Made by a program: the position numbers and the translations under genes
Shown here: positions 23,397-37,427 of the stretch, piece by piece
How the letters are laid out: every line of letters starts with the position of its first letter
How positions within the stretch are numbered: the stretch's first letter is position 1
Notes under the pieces: model-generated
Database searches by the model: none
What the model was told of the DNA's origin: nothing
The model's input: the letters and a program-made list of their open reading frames with translations, nothing else
NCBI RefSeq assembly: GCF_033115175.1
Contig: NC_084827.1
Coordinates: 175,833,401-175,897,400 of the forward strand
Source: Lepus europaeus
Taxonomy: Eukaryota; Chordata; Mammalia; Lagomorpha; Leporidae
Length of the DNA: 64,000 nucleotides
Direction of reading: 5' to 3'

Positions 23397-23576
23397 AGAT
23401 ATGTAATACAAGTTAATTTAGCATCACAGTTTGGATCCTCTTCTGGCCTACAATTTAGAGACCCTAAACAGTTAAGTGACTAATTTGAAGAACTCCATGT
23501 TAGACTGTGTGAACTGTGACCATTAAATGATCACCGGGTGCTTCCCTAGTATAATCCCTAAAAATCTTTGTGTTTA

Positions 23577-25058
<1,482 letters not shown>

Positions 25059-25362
25059 AATTTTTTTTTTTTTTTTTTTTTGACAGGCAGAGTGGACAGA
25101 GAGAGAGAGAGACAGAGAGAAAGGTCTTCCTTTGCCGTTGGTTCACCCTCCAATGGCCGCCAGGGCCGGCGCACCGCGCTGATCCGAAGGCAGGAGCCAG
25201 GTGCTTCTCCTGGTTTCCCATGCGGGTGCAGGGCCCAAGCACTTGGGCCATCCTCCACTGCACTCCCGGGCCACAGCAGAGAGCTGGCCTGGAAGAGGGG
25301 CAACCGGGACAGAATCCGGTGCCCCGACCGGGAGTAGAACCCGGTGTGACAGCGCTGGCCTA
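25059..25362 (-). repeat. Young CSINE
   Basis: T18 tract, then 'gacaggcagagtggacag' to 'gtgtgacagcgctggcc'. Flanked by taatttttttt on both sides. Confidence 0.93.
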
Positions 25363-26119
25363 ATTTTTTTTTCTTTAATGGGGTTTATGTTTAAGTCTTT
25401 CTCAGTCTTGTAGCCTGATGATTCGTCATCTTGTTTTTTAAAGGTCAAAAGGCTTAACCTCTAAATAACTTACATCTGGTCATCGCTGTTGTTAAAATGT
25501 GCTATTAAATTTTCAGAGTGGAAAATGTTTAGGCTTAGAATTGGCTGGTAAAGACTGAGTATTTCATTGTACTGATGTTTTCAGTATAGCTGGACAGCCA
25601 TTTATGTATTTCAGTATTAGAACTGCTCACTTGTGTAGATATGGTTAGTTTTATTTCTGAGAACAATCTTTATTTGCCAATCCCTAGCCTTTAATGTCAT
25701 AATTAGATATCCTCTATAACCTTCAGAGATTTTTATCCTCTGCCAAATAATTTTATGACCTCTGTTTTCATTCTTTTCAATGGAAGTGGAATAGAGAAGA
25801 TAAGGTTCCTTATCCTCGTAAGCAGTGGCTGCTACCATCCTCCATCAAGGCAAATTGGGTAGACAGAGAAATTCAGGCTAGTGAACTTTAAAACTGGTTG
25901 GGGAGTAATGTGAAACTGACTTTCCATTGGGCTCAGGTTAGACTCTTAAAAGACACAATTAGATGATGTAGAAACTGTATACAGACTTGTCCAAGTTGTT
26001 AGTGTGGATCATGAAGGGATGTGGAAGTTTAGTATGCAGAAAAAATAGTTAACTCTTTACAAAGGAAGTCACAATTGATGTAATGCTCGTATCATGAGTA
26101 GGACTTAGCCCAGTAGAGC
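25363..26119. other. PSMD1 intron, single copy
   Basis: Nothing recognised. Confidence 0.5.
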
Positions 26120-26129
26120 AGGATGGGTT

Positions 26130-26452
26130 GTCAGTAACGACACAGCCAGTTATGCTGCCGCCTGTGACGCATGTGGGGGCTGGTTCATGTCCTGGCTGCT
26201 CCACTTCTTATCTAGCTCCCTGCTAGTGGTCTGAGAAAATAGTCTGAGAAGTCTGAGAAGATAGTCCAAGTGTTTGGGCCCCTGCCACCTATGTGGGAGA
26301 CTTGGGTGACCAGGGAAGCTCCTGGCTTCCACTTGGCCTAGTGCTGGCCATTGTAGCCATCTGGGAAATAAACCAGTGGATGAAGAAAATCTCTCAATCT
26401 CTCCCTCGCTCTCTGTAACTCTGACTTTCAAAATAAATAAATCTTGGGGGGT
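26130..26452 (+). repeat. CSINE
   Basis: Diverged head; tail 'caaaataaataaatcttgg'. Confidence 0.85.
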
Positions 26453-26461
26453 GTGGGAAGA

Positions 26462-26715
26462 GGAGTCGGCATTGTGGCATAACAGGTTAAGCTGCTGCCT
26501 GTAATGTCAGCATCCCATATGGGCACCTGCTCAATTTCTAGCTGCTTCACTTCCGATCCAGCTCCCTGCTAATGGCCTGGGAAAGCGGTGGAAGATGGCC
26601 CAAGTCCTTGGACCCCTGCACCTACTGGTAGACTTGGTTGAAGCTCCTGGCTCCAACCTGGCCCAGCCCTGACCCTTGTGTAACTATGCCTTTCAAATAA
26701 ATAAATCTTTATAAA
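26462..26715 (+). repeat. CSINE, 3' shortened
   Basis: Head 'ggagtcggcattgtggcataac'. The segment between 'cagccctgacccttg' and 'tgtaactatgcc' is deleted. Confidence 0.85.
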
Positions 26716-26923
26716 GGAAGGCCTGTTCAAAGGCACAGAATTTCAGGAAAGTATAGAGAAATGCAGATAGTCTGTAAAGCACCCAAAAACTAATAAAATA
26801 GAAGGGGATGCTTTTCAGAAGGGAGTCACAACATTGAGTCACTCTGTAATTGAACATTTAGCCTGCATTGAAACTTCTGGTGTCTCTTTGAATTTGTATG
26901 TTTGTTGAAAGAGAGAGTATTGA

Positions 26924-27088
<165 letters not shown>

Positions 27089-27461
27089 TGAGCAGTATTC
27101 ATACTGACATATAGGAGCTAGTGTATGTTTTACTTGGATTTGGTTTTAAATAAAGTAACACTTCTGATGAAATCTAACATTACCAGAATACGAATATAAC
27201 AAGAATGTAAAGTAAAACCCCTTTTTCTGTCCTTGTCACCCAAGTCCCATGTCCCAAAACTCATCCTATGAATCACTCTGAAGGTTGTCTTTGTGCAGAA
27301 AAATATTTTTATATGCCGTTATTTGTTTTACTAGTTCTTTATTTGATGTACATTTAAAAGGTTATCTCTGATTTGTCACTACTACTAGAATGAATGTCTT
27401 GTGCAAATCTATCTGTAGGTTAGCATCTTAGATGTGAAATTGTTTGATCAAAAGAAGTGCA

Positions 27462-27785
27462 CAGGGGCCAGTGTTGTGGCACAATGGATTAAGCCATCAC
27501 CTGCAACGCTGGCATCCCATATGAGCACCAGTTTGAGTCCTGGCTGCTCTACTCCAATGCAGCTCCCTGCTAATGCTCCTAGGAAAGCAGCAGAAAATGG
27601 CCCAAAAGCTTAGGTCCCTGCATGCAAATGGGAGACTCCGATGGAGCTCCTGGCTCCTGGCTTTGGCCTGGCCCAGCCCTGGCTGTTGCAGCCATCTGGT
27701 TAGTGAGCCAATGGATGGAAGATCTTTATCTCTCTGCCTCTCCTCTCTAACTCTGACATTCAAATAAATAAATCTTTTAAAAATT
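27462..27785 (+). repeat. CSINE
   Basis: Head 'ggggccagtgttgtggcacaat'. Followed by an AT-rich low-complexity run to 27895. Confidence 0.9.
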
Positions 27786-27895
27786 ATTATTATTATAAAT
27801 ATTAATATTAAATAGATATTAAATAATAAGTAAATTAAAATTAAATAAAATTAAATGTTAAATATTAAATAAATAGAATGTTATTATTTTAAAAG

Positions 27896-28399
27896 GTAAT
27901 GCCCATTACTTATTTTCATAGGTACTAATTTGCCTTTCAAAATAGACATAACCAGTTCATACTTCTACTAACAGTGTTTGAGGAACTCATTGATATGAGT
28001 GGAATCCAAGAATAACACATTAGAGAGCTGCACTTGCCCATGAATCTACTCAGTAAAATTATCCTTTCATGACAACTTCTATATAAGAAAGTGCTTCTTT
28101 CTCTTAAGATAATGTTTCATATTGGCAGTTTTACCAAAATTGATGGAAACAATTGACCAAATTTAATGCACATTCTTATTTCATCCGCTATGCTTTGGAC
28201 CTTCTTTTTGGTTTCAGAGCAGGGTCAGCTTTTATACCAATATTGCCTGGTTTTTCGAAGTTTCTGTTTTACCTTTCATTTCAGTGAGACCCACTGCAGA
28301 ATGCTAGGCTAAGCACTCAGCCTTTGTGTATCAGCACTGCGGGGAATGTAGCCCAGTAAGAACATCCATACAGTGACCAGCACTAGAGGAAGTGTTTGT
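27896..28399. other. PSMD1 intron, single copy
   Basis: Nothing recognised. Confidence 0.5.
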
Positions 28400-28476
28400 G
28401 TTTCCCGTGGGCATTCGACCTGGTGGTTAAGACACCTGTGTCCCACACTGGAGTACCTGGGATTGATACTCAGCCA

Positions 28477-28518
<42 letters not shown>

Positions 28519-29060
28519 TAATTTGAGAGGTAAAGTTACACACAATATGAGAGAGACAGAGAGAAAGGTCTTCCTTCCATGGGTTCACCCCCTAAAAGGC
28601 CGCTACGGCTGGAGCTACACCAATCCAAAGCCAGGAGCCAGGTGCTTCCTTCTGGTCTCCCATGTGGGTGCAGGGCCCAAGCACTTGGGCCATCCTCCAC
28701 TGCCTTCCCGGGCCACAGCAGAGAGCTGGACTGGAAGAGGAGCAGCCGGGACTAGAACCTGGCATCCATATGGGATGCTGGTGCCTCAGGCAGAGGATTA
28801 ACCAAGTGAGCTGGGCACCGGCCCCTCAGCATTGCTCTTAACTCCAGCTACCTGTTAATGCAGACTTTTGGAGCCAGCAACAATGGCTCAGATACTTGGA
28901 TCCCTGCCACCCACATGGGAGACTGTGATTAAATTCCTGGCTTATGGTTTTGGCCTTGTTTGTTACTGGCAGTTTGGGAGTGAAGCAGTGGATGGGAGCA
29001 CTCTTTGTCTCCGTGTCACTCTGCCTCTCAAACAAATAATAAAAATTTTTAATTTTTAGA
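28400..29060 (+). repeat. Old CSINE split by a younger opposite-strand CSINE
   Basis: Head half 28400-28482, tail half 28826-29060. Confidence 0.8.
28483..28825 (-). repeat. CSINE nested in 28400-29060
   Basis: Begins with a T run of about 35 bases. Flanks 'cagccatggctctt' and 'cagcattgctctta' are a diverged TSD. Confidence 0.88.
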
Positions 29061-29346
29061 AAGTACGTAATAGCAAATTTCTTTCCAGGGTAGGCCACAG
29101 ATCAAAACATATTAAAGTTCTAATAGACACAGGCCTCCAAGGAGCTACAGATTCTCCTGATAACTATTTTAGTAAATTATGTAAATAAGTGCCCTGCTTG
29201 CTTTCTCCATTTATGATAGGATTCTTTTGTTCTTTATAATCCTTATTTCCAGGACACTGAATAGTATTACAGGGCTGAGTTTTCTTTAGGTTGCATATTT
29301 GTGTATTGGTATGAGATTATAACAGCTTACCCTGTTCTTCCTGTAG

Positions 29347-29448
<102 letters not shown>

Positions 29449-29939
29449 TGATTTCATGGGTTGCTGTATCTGTCATGCCCCAGATTCCTCTTTGGTTTAC
29501 GGTTATTAGACCTCGTAGTTGGCTTCCTTCAAATAATCATCCTATTCCCAGCACGTGGATTCATATCATTTTACTTGGAAGAAACTAGAAATGATATCCC
29601 TTTGTGGGAAGAATAATGAGGTCCTGGAGAAAACAGCAACTAAAATGAGTTTTGAGGGGTGGAGTCAGATTTTCAGCAGACAGTGAGATTACGGTGGGAG
29701 AAAGAAAGGCCCTTGTTAGGCGAGGGGCGTAAACAGGATTCTTTTTCTAACCTCCGCTTGTAGAAAACCTTTCTCATCCCTTAAAGTCAAATACCATCCT
29801 CACCCCAAGCAGAGTTACTCTACCCTCTGAGTTGTACTTGTGTTGTGTCTTTAATTTTGCACATAATAGTTGCTCAGTAGGAACAGAAATGTACCTTTAT
29901 TGAACTTTTGTTTTCTTTCTTTGCTTTTTAATTTTCTAG

Positions 29940-30143
<204 letters not shown>

Positions 30144-30334
30144 TGACACAATGAGAAATCTCCAAAAACTTGGGACAGACTTGCTAGTACTAAATTTCTT
30201 AGCAAGTTAGAGAACATTGTCTTTTTTTCATGTAGATTTGAGGAAGCTTTTCTTTTCTGTGTGTAACCCTATAAACTCCCTTCTTGTACCACAGACTTAT
30301 AAAAAGTTCCTAAGATAGCCTAAGGAACAAACAG

Positions 30335-30435
30335 ACTATAGAGCCGCACTGAACCACTTGGAATTTTGATTCTGCCACTCACAGCTCTATGACCTTAGGC
30401 CAGGTACTGAACCTATCTCTGCCTCGGTTTTCATG
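30335..30435 (+). repeat. MIR
   Basis: 'ttgattctgccactcacagc' and 'atgaccttaggccaggtact' match the MIR core. Confidence 0.7.
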
Positions 30436-30645
30436 GTTCATGGCTGCAACAGCTAGGGCCAGGCCAGTCTGAAGCCAGGAGTTGGGAGCTCTGTCCTGGT
30501 CTCCCACATGGGTAGCAGGAACCCAAGTACTTCGTCCGTCATCTGCTGCCCTCTCAAGCGCACCAGCAGAGAGCTGGATTGGAAGCAGAACAACCAGGCC
30601 TCAATCTGGTGCTCTGACATGGATAGCAGCCCCTTTATTGCTTTC
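30436..30645 (-). repeat. CSINE, tail missing
   Basis: Starts at 'tggctgcaacagctagggcc' and runs to 'ctgacatggatagcagcccc'. Confidence 0.75.
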
Positions 30646-30922
30646 TACGTAACTTTGTCACCAACACATAAGCTATTAATAAGTCTAAGCTGTGTAGAGC
30701 TGTAAACAGCTCTTTCCATATATTGGTTACATTGTAGAATTTGAGCTGGATTCTTTGATTTTAGATAAGCACATTGTAGTAGCTTAACCTACAGCCACAT
30801 GTTTCAAAATCATAGGAAGCCCTCTTGTGAAAGTAGGCCTTTTCTGTAGGTAGAAGAGCCATCTCTGTTTGTCCATTAGGAGGTCCAAGGAAACTTCACA
30901 GGCCTTAAGATTAGTACAGTAG

Positions 30923-31262
30923 GCCGGCGCCGCAGCTCAATAGGCTAATCCTCTGCCTGCGGTGCCGGCACCCCAGGTTCTAGTCCAGGTCGGGGCGCCA
31001 GATTCTGTCCCGATTGCCCCTCTTCCAGTCCAGCTCTCTGCTGTGGCCCGGGAGTGCAGTGGAGGATGGCCCAAGTGCTTGGGCCCTGCACCCGCATGGG
31101 AAACCAGGAGAAGCACCTGGCTCCTGCCTTCGGATCAGCGCAGTGCGCCGCAGCGGCCATTAGGGGGTGAACCAACGGCAAAGGAAAACCTTTCTCTCTG
31201 TCTCTCTCACTGTCCACTCTGACTGTCAAAAAAATAAAATAAAAATAAAATTTAAAAAGAAA
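30923..31262 (+). repeat. Young CSINE with perfect 16-bp TSD
   Basis: TSD aagattagtacagtag at 30907-30922 and 31263-31278. Confidence 0.95.
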
Positions 31263-31278
31263 AAGATTAGTACAGTAG

Positions 31279-31974
31279 CCATCTACTTTGATTGTTCTTG
31301 GGGTGAGTATTCACTGTAAAGGTAGAATCCAGTGATAAAATACATCTTCTTAGAGAAAAATGGACTTTTTAAGGGAGAGAATTGGGGTGACTGTGTGTGG
31401 GTATGTGCATGTTGGGAGAAGGGAACTAGCTCAGAAATCCATGAAGACACACCAGTGTCAGAGCTGGCGGGCGGGGTTCTGAGGAAGCAAAATCAGATGA
31501 GGTTGAGCTGCAGAGACTCTCACGCATCGCTGAGTCATCTGACTAATGGGCTGCGCTTCTTTCCTTCCCAGTAATGGGCTTTGGGAGAAATACACTTTTT
31601 CCAGATGTGCCCTGCCTCTGTTGACTGATTCAATTACAGAGAGCCACTTTCCGTTTCCTTTGACACAGGCAAGCAAATAGAATAAGGTTAGCACTCCAGA
31701 TATGGGTGAATGGTTGCCATGTTTGAATTTACCTCTGCTAATATGTTCGAGAGAGAGTTTAATAGAATTGTTGCTATAGTCAGCTTGCCTTTTGTTTCCC
31801 ATCTATTTTTTCATTGGCTTGCCTCACAAGGGTTTGTAGATTAACATGAAAACATTCAGATATCTGTAGCATTTAAGTTATTCTCTCCATTGTTCTGAAA
31901 TTGCTGTAGGGAAAAAAAATTGGCTTTTTATTTGCAGATTCTCTTGTGTCCTATTGGTGGTCATCTCACAAATA
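31279..31974. other. PSMD1 intron, single copy
   Basis: Nothing recognised. Confidence 0.5.
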
Positions 31975-32285
31975 TTTAATTTTTTATTTATTTTCATTCT
32001 ATTTGAAAGAAAGGAAACAGTGAGAGATCTTCCAGCCTCTGATACACCCGCCAAATGCCCATAACAACCAGGGAAGACCCAGGCCCCAGCCTGGAGCCAG
32101 AAACTCTAAGCTTGTCTCCCACGTGGGTGGCAGGGACCCAAGTACTTGAACCACCACCTCCCGGAGTGTGCATTAGCAGAAAATTGGGTCAGAAATGGAG
32201 TAGTGCGGACTCGAACCAGCCACTCCAATATGGGAAGCAGGTGTCCCAAGCAGTCACTCAGCAGCTGAGCCAAATGCCCGCCCCC
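31975..32285 (-). repeat. CSINE, old
   Basis: 'gagatcttccagcctctg' to 'gagccaaatgcccgccccc'. Confidence 0.8.
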
Positions 32286-32458
32286 TTTTCTGCATTTTTA
32301 ACTAGCTCCCAGGTGATAATTACGCTACTGGTCCAGGTCCAGTTTTTGAGTAGGAGGGCATTAGACTAACCATATTTATATAATACATGTTCTTCCCACA
32401 GTCACATTAAGGCCACCAGTCAGGTCTGTGCCTGGGAAAGTATATTCTTAAATTGGAA

Positions 32459-32575
32459 TGGTTGGGACTGGTGCTGTGCCAAAGCAGAGCCATGTGGGAT
32501 GTCAGCACTGCAGGCAGCAGCTTTACCTGCTACACCACAGCACCGGCCCTAATCAAATAACTAAAAAAAAAAAAA
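32459..32575. repeat. CSINE fragments, rearranged
   Basis: A + head piece (gggactggtgctgtgcc) abuts a - head piece ending 'ccacagcaccggccct', which leaves a short inverted repeat. Confidence 0.5.
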
Positions 32576-32579
32576 TTGG

Positions 32580-32890
32580 GATGGTGAGTGGCGTGTTAAG
32601 CCACTGCTTGGGATGCCCACACCCCATGTTGGAGTGCCAGTTTGGGTCCTGGCAGCTCTACTTCCAATTACGCTTAGTGCTGATGCATGCTGGGAGTCCT
32701 TAGATAATGGTTCAAGTTCTTGGACCCCTGTCACCCATGTGGGAGACCTCTTTGGAGTTCCTAGCTGTTGTAGGCATTTGGGAAGTAAACCGATGGATGA
32801 AAAATCCCTCCCTCCCTCTCTCTGTCTGTCTGTCTCTCTCTCTCTCTCTGTTTCTGTCACTCTGCCTTGCAAGCAGATGAAAATGAATAA
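32580..32890 (+). repeat. CSINE
   Basis: 'gcgtgttaagccactgcttgg' to 'gaaaatgaataaag'; CT tract at 32806-32850. Confidence 0.8.
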
Positions 32891-32923
32891 AGTTCTTTTC
32901 AGATGGGATGGTCTTCCAGGTAG

Positions 32924-33268
<345 letters not shown>

Positions 33269-33440
33269 GGACCAGAGGTGCGCGGCAGATTGCTCGAGGG
33301 AACCGCTTCATCCAGACTCCACAGTGTTTCGCGAGAGGACATTGTCTCCTCTTTTCCCTTCCTTTTGTGCCTAATCCTTACGTGAGGGGGGTTCACAGCT
33401 TATGGACAAAGAGAAGTAAAAGATAATGTGCAGTTCCCTG
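33269..33440 (+). other. PSMD1: PSMD1 3' untranslated region, probable short form
   Basis: After the TAA there is no AATAAA until 34459. A variant signal AGTAAA lies at 33415-33420, followed within 30 bases by a TG-containing stretch, so a short 3' UTR of about 170 bases is plausible. The downstream end is inferred. Confidence 0.5.
33415..33420 (+). promoter_or_regulatory. PSMD1: Candidate variant polyadenylation signal AGTAAA
   Basis: AGTAAA is a recognised weak variant of AATAAA. It is the first candidate after the PSMD1 stop codon. Canonical AATAAA hexamers appear only at 34459, 34881 and 35249. Confidence 0.4.
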
Positions 33441-33624
33441 AACTTTGTGAATTCCCCTCGCGTATCTAAACAGTGTTCAATCTTGCCCCGTTTCTGCCTA
33501 CATCACAGTTGATTCCTTTATCTTTTTTCTGTGACTCAAACCTCTGCTACCATTGCTGTTCAGAGTGGGTATTGTGCAAACTGTTTTCACAAATCTGCGA
33601 GGAGAGCTTGCTCCAGAATGGAAA

Positions 33625-33940
33625 TCTACTCAGTGCTTTCGTTGAAGACGTTCTCACACAGCGTCCGCTAGAGGTCGTGTGTTTGACCGATGTTGAAGTA
33701 CCTGGGTTTCGTACCCTGCTCTGGCTCCTTGCTCCAGCCTCCTGCTAATGCAGACCCTGGGAGGCAGCTGTAATTAGGTTCCTGCCACTGAGATGGGGGA
33801 CCTGGACTGAGTTCCAGACTCCCAGCTTTGACCTCAGCCCAGGTCCAGCTGTTGTAGACATTTGGGAAGTGAACCAACCAGAGAGAGCTCTCTTTCTTTG
33901 TCTCTCTACCTCTCATTTATTTATTTATTTAAGAAATCAG
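33625..33940 (+). repeat. CSINE downstream of PSMD1
   Basis: Old copy with 'gggaggcagctgtaattagg' and tail 'tttatttatttatttaagaa'. It lies between the proximal and distal poly(A) candidates. Confidence 0.75.
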
Positions 33941-35311
33941 CTGAACTGCATGGTTGGCTTTGTGATAAAGTGATTACAGTCCAGTGTAAAACTCCTTGTT
34001 GTGGATCAGTTAGTTTTTGGACGGGCACTGGTCCACACTGCACATTTTTGGGAAGCACAGGTATAGACTTAGACTTCTCATTGATTTTTCTCTCTCCTTT
34101 CTTCTTTTTCAATACTCTTGGCACTACAAGTCTTAACATGATTCATGAATGGAACTGTGGAACACTCCAGTGTATTTAAGACATGGTGCTCACAGGGACT
34201 TTGGGATCAGTTTGACTACAGCACAGAGCTTTGTCCAGTTGGAAAAGGTTGTTATGCCAGTGTTTCCAGCACTGTTGGACGGGGTCTTTAGAGGCAAAAG
34301 ATCAGAATAATAGAATTGCATGAAGTAATTGTCTTAGTTCTGTTGCTGCTGAATGGGTATCACGTATTTGAAGACACGTGAACATCACGATTACCTAATT
34401 CTGCTCTAGCACAAACACATTTTCAAACAAATATTAATGTATTACATTCTTCAAAGAAAATAAAACCAGTGTTGTTTATTTACATTCTTGCAAATCTGGC
34501 ACAGTATTATACACTAATTAGCCTTCAATGAGAACTTTACAGAAATCTCAGTAAATGTTGAGGCAAAAACCTTAACCATTGGTAAGGAAGCATATTCATG
34601 CCTCAGGAAGCCCATACGATTGGGCCTCAGAGAGAGGAGACTTGTTTTTCCTTCTGTGCCATTTAACCTTGCCTTTGAAAATTGTCTTTCAGCCTTGGTG
34701 GTGTCCTAAGTGATGCCCACCCAGCACCTGTAAGCCCTCGCGATCACTCAGTCTCCATCAGAGTTTTCAGCCTTTCACAAACTCTTAGTGAAACCTCCAC
34801 TTGTGTCTTTCAGAGCAGTGAACTGAAAAGTGGTTTAGAGGTGTACGGTTGAAAATTGGATTCTTGTTTTTTAAAAAAAGAATAAAATATTTAGTCCTTG
34901 AGCGTTTGAAAACTACACTTTGTCTTGGCATAAACTGTCATAGACTGCAGAGGCAGAGTGTGGGGCTAGTTTTAGATTGTAGTGGCTGGTCGTAACAAAA
35001 GGTTTTTGAAATAAAGAATGACTGCAGCTTCCACTGCACCCTTCCCTCTCCTAGGATCTCATTGCTCACCTGAAGAAGCTTGTCTGGGCTCCTGTGGGAC
35101 ATGCCTCTGAGCAACCTTGTGCTGAGACCCGCTACCCGATGCATGTACCATTGCCGCTGCGCTGACCCGGAGAACCTGGCCTCCACGACTGTGGTTGGAA
35201 GAAGATACGTGGCTATTCAGTGTGCTCTTTCACAGAACCTGGTTTTCAAATAAATATATTAAACTCTCCTGATGGATAAGACTTTTTTCTGCAGCCTGCA
35301 TTGTTTTTTTT
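33941..35311 (+). other. Non-repetitive stretch downstream of PSMD1
   Basis: It is largely free of SINEs. It holds AATAAA hexamers at 34459, 34881 and 35249 and a splice-acceptor-like tract (cttccctctcctag) ending at 35054. This may be distal 3' UTR or an alternative terminal exon; no coding signal is convincing. Confidence 0.35.
34459..34464 (+). promoter_or_regulatory. Canonical AATAAA, candidate distal poly(A) signal
   Basis: It lies 1.19 kb after the PSMD1 stop and is followed by a TG/T-rich stretch. It could serve a longer PSMD1 3' UTR that would include the SINE at 33625-33930. Confidence 0.3.
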
Positions 35312-35625
35312 AAAGATTTATCTATTTTATTTATTTGAGAGGTAGAGTTACAGAGAGGGAGAGACAGAGAGAAAGGTCTTCCGTCCACTGCTTCACTCCC
35401 CAAATGACTGAAATGGCCCAATCATGAAGCCAGGAGGCAGGAGCTTCTTCCGGGTCTCTCACGTGGGTGCAGGGGCCCAAGCAATTTGGGACATCTTCTA
35501 CTGCTTTCCCAGGCCATAGCAGAGAGCTGGATAGGAAGTGGAGCAGCCAGGACTCGAACCGGCACCCATATGGGATGCCAGTGCTGCAGGTAGCAGCTTT
35601 ACCCGCTACACCGCAGCACTGGTTC
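35312..35625 (-). repeat. CSINE with TSD
   Basis: Flanked by cagcctgcatt on both sides (35294 region and 35629 region). Confidence 0.92.
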
Positions 35626-35640
35626 CCCAGCCTGCATTTT

Positions 35641-36090
35641 TAATAGATTTAATCCCTACCCCCCAAATGCCTCAATCCAAAGAGCTAAATCCTTGATTTT
35701 TGGAGGATGCATGACTTTCATATTGGCGGAAAAATTAAGCTTTTCTTAAATTTAAAGACTGCTTGAAAATAATGACAAACAAACCAAATCTTACTCAATA
35801 CCTGAAGAATTCTCTGCAGTGTTTTGAAAGGGACAGAGGATGGGGCCAGCACTCACTGAAGAAAACTGTTTTGTGACCGAAGGAAATTGTATGTTCAGAC
35901 AGCTCAGAAGCTTTTAATAACCTTTACCTATTGCTTCCTGCTTTTGACCTTGTTATGGATAATAGATACAAATTGCTTAATTTCATTTAGTCACAGGATC
36001 TGATAATGTACCTTTTCCCTTTCCTCTTATCCACTGTTTTTTTTTTTAATTTTTTATGTTTTTTAAAAATAATTAAAAGTATAGGGACAT
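35641..36090. other. Intergenic single-copy sequence
   Basis: Nothing recognised. Confidence 0.5.
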
Positions 36091-36779
36091 GGGGCCAGTG
36101 TTGTGGCACAGCAGGGTAAAGCCCTGGCCTGAAGCGCCAGCATCCCATATGGGCGCTGGTTCTATTCCCGGCTGCTCCTCTTCTAATCAAGCTCTCTGCT
36201 GTGGCCTGGGAAAGCAGTAGAAGATCCCACATGCTTGGGCCCCTGCACCCGCATGGGAGTCCTGGAAGAAGCTCCTGGCTCCTGGCTTCTGGCTTCGGAT
36301 TGGCATAGCTCCGACATTTGTGGCCATCTGGAGAGTGAACCATCGGACGGAAGACTCTCTCTCTCTCTCTCTCTCTCTCTTCCTCTCTTCCTCTCTTCCT
36401 CTCTTCCTCTCTTCCTCTCCTCTCTCTCTGTGTAACTCTTTCAAATTAATTAATTAATTAAAAAAAAAAAAAGCCCTGGCCTGAAGCACCAGCATCCCAT
36501 ATGGGCGCTGGTTTGAGTCCCAGCCGCTCTACTTCTTTTCCAGCTCTCTGCTGTTGCCTGGGAAAGCAGTAGAGGATGGCCCTCCAGGTCCTTGGGCCCC
36601 TGGACCTACATGTGAGACTCCGAGGAAGCTCCTGGCTCCTGGCTTCAAAGCAGCTCAGCTCTGGCCGTTGTGGTCATTTGGGGAGTGAATCAGCAGATGG
36701 AAGACCTCTCTTTCTCTGTCTCTACCTCTCTCTCTCTAACTCTCTCAAATAAATAAAATCTTTAAAAAAAAAAAAAAAA
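36091..36779 (+). repeat. Tandem CSINE dimer within one TSD
   Basis: First copy 36091-36470 ends in an A tract. The second begins immediately at 'gccctggcctgaagcaccag', lacking the first ~25 bases of the head, and ends in its own A tract. The pair is flanked by aaaagtataggg at 36075-36086 and 36780-36791. The first copy has an expanded CT / CTCTTC tract (36353-36430). Confidence 0.85.
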
Positions 36780-36786
36780 AAAAGTA

Positions 36787-37060
36787 TAGGGGCAATGTTT
36801 GACCTGGCAGGTAAGACACTGGTTAGGATGCCTACTTCCCATATGAAGGCACCTGGATCCCATTCTTAGCTCTAGCTTCTGATTCCACTTTCTTGTTACC
36901 ATGCACCCTGGGAGGCAGTGGTGATAACCCAAAGAATTGGGGTTCCTGCCATTGCCCGCTCCCAGCTCAGGGCCCCAGCCCTGGCCATTGCAGGCATCAG
37001 GAGTGAAACAGCTGGTGGGACCTTCTCTGTCTCTGTCTTTCTGTATCTAAAAAAAGAAAA
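36787..37060 (+). repeat. CSINE, old
   Basis: 'ggggcaatgtttgacctggcag' to 'tctgtatctaaaaaaag'. Confidence 0.75.
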
Positions 37061-37114
37061 AGTTTACAGCAGTAAAGTGCAGGATTACAGGTTAGTGAGT
37101 TTTGATGACAAAAA

Positions 37115-37427
37115 AAAATTTTTTTAAGATTTACTCACTTGAAAGAGTTACAGAGAAAGAAGGAGAGACAGCGAATGTTCTGTTGGTTCACTCCCCAAAT
37201 GGGCACAACAACCAGAGCTGGGCCAGGCCAAAGACAGGAGCTTCCTCTGAGTCTCCCATGTGTGTGGCAGGGGGTCCAAGCACTTGGGTCATCTTCTACG
37301 GCTTACCCAGGCACATTAGCAGGAAGCTGAATCGGAAGTGGAGTAGCTGGGACTCAAACCAGCATCCATACGGGATTCCAGTGTCAGGTAGTGGCTTAAC
37401 CCACTGCAGCACAGTGCCAGCCCCACT
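37115..37427 (-). repeat. CSINE
   Basis: 'aagatttactcacttgaaag' to 'gcacagtgccagcccc'. Confidence 0.88.
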
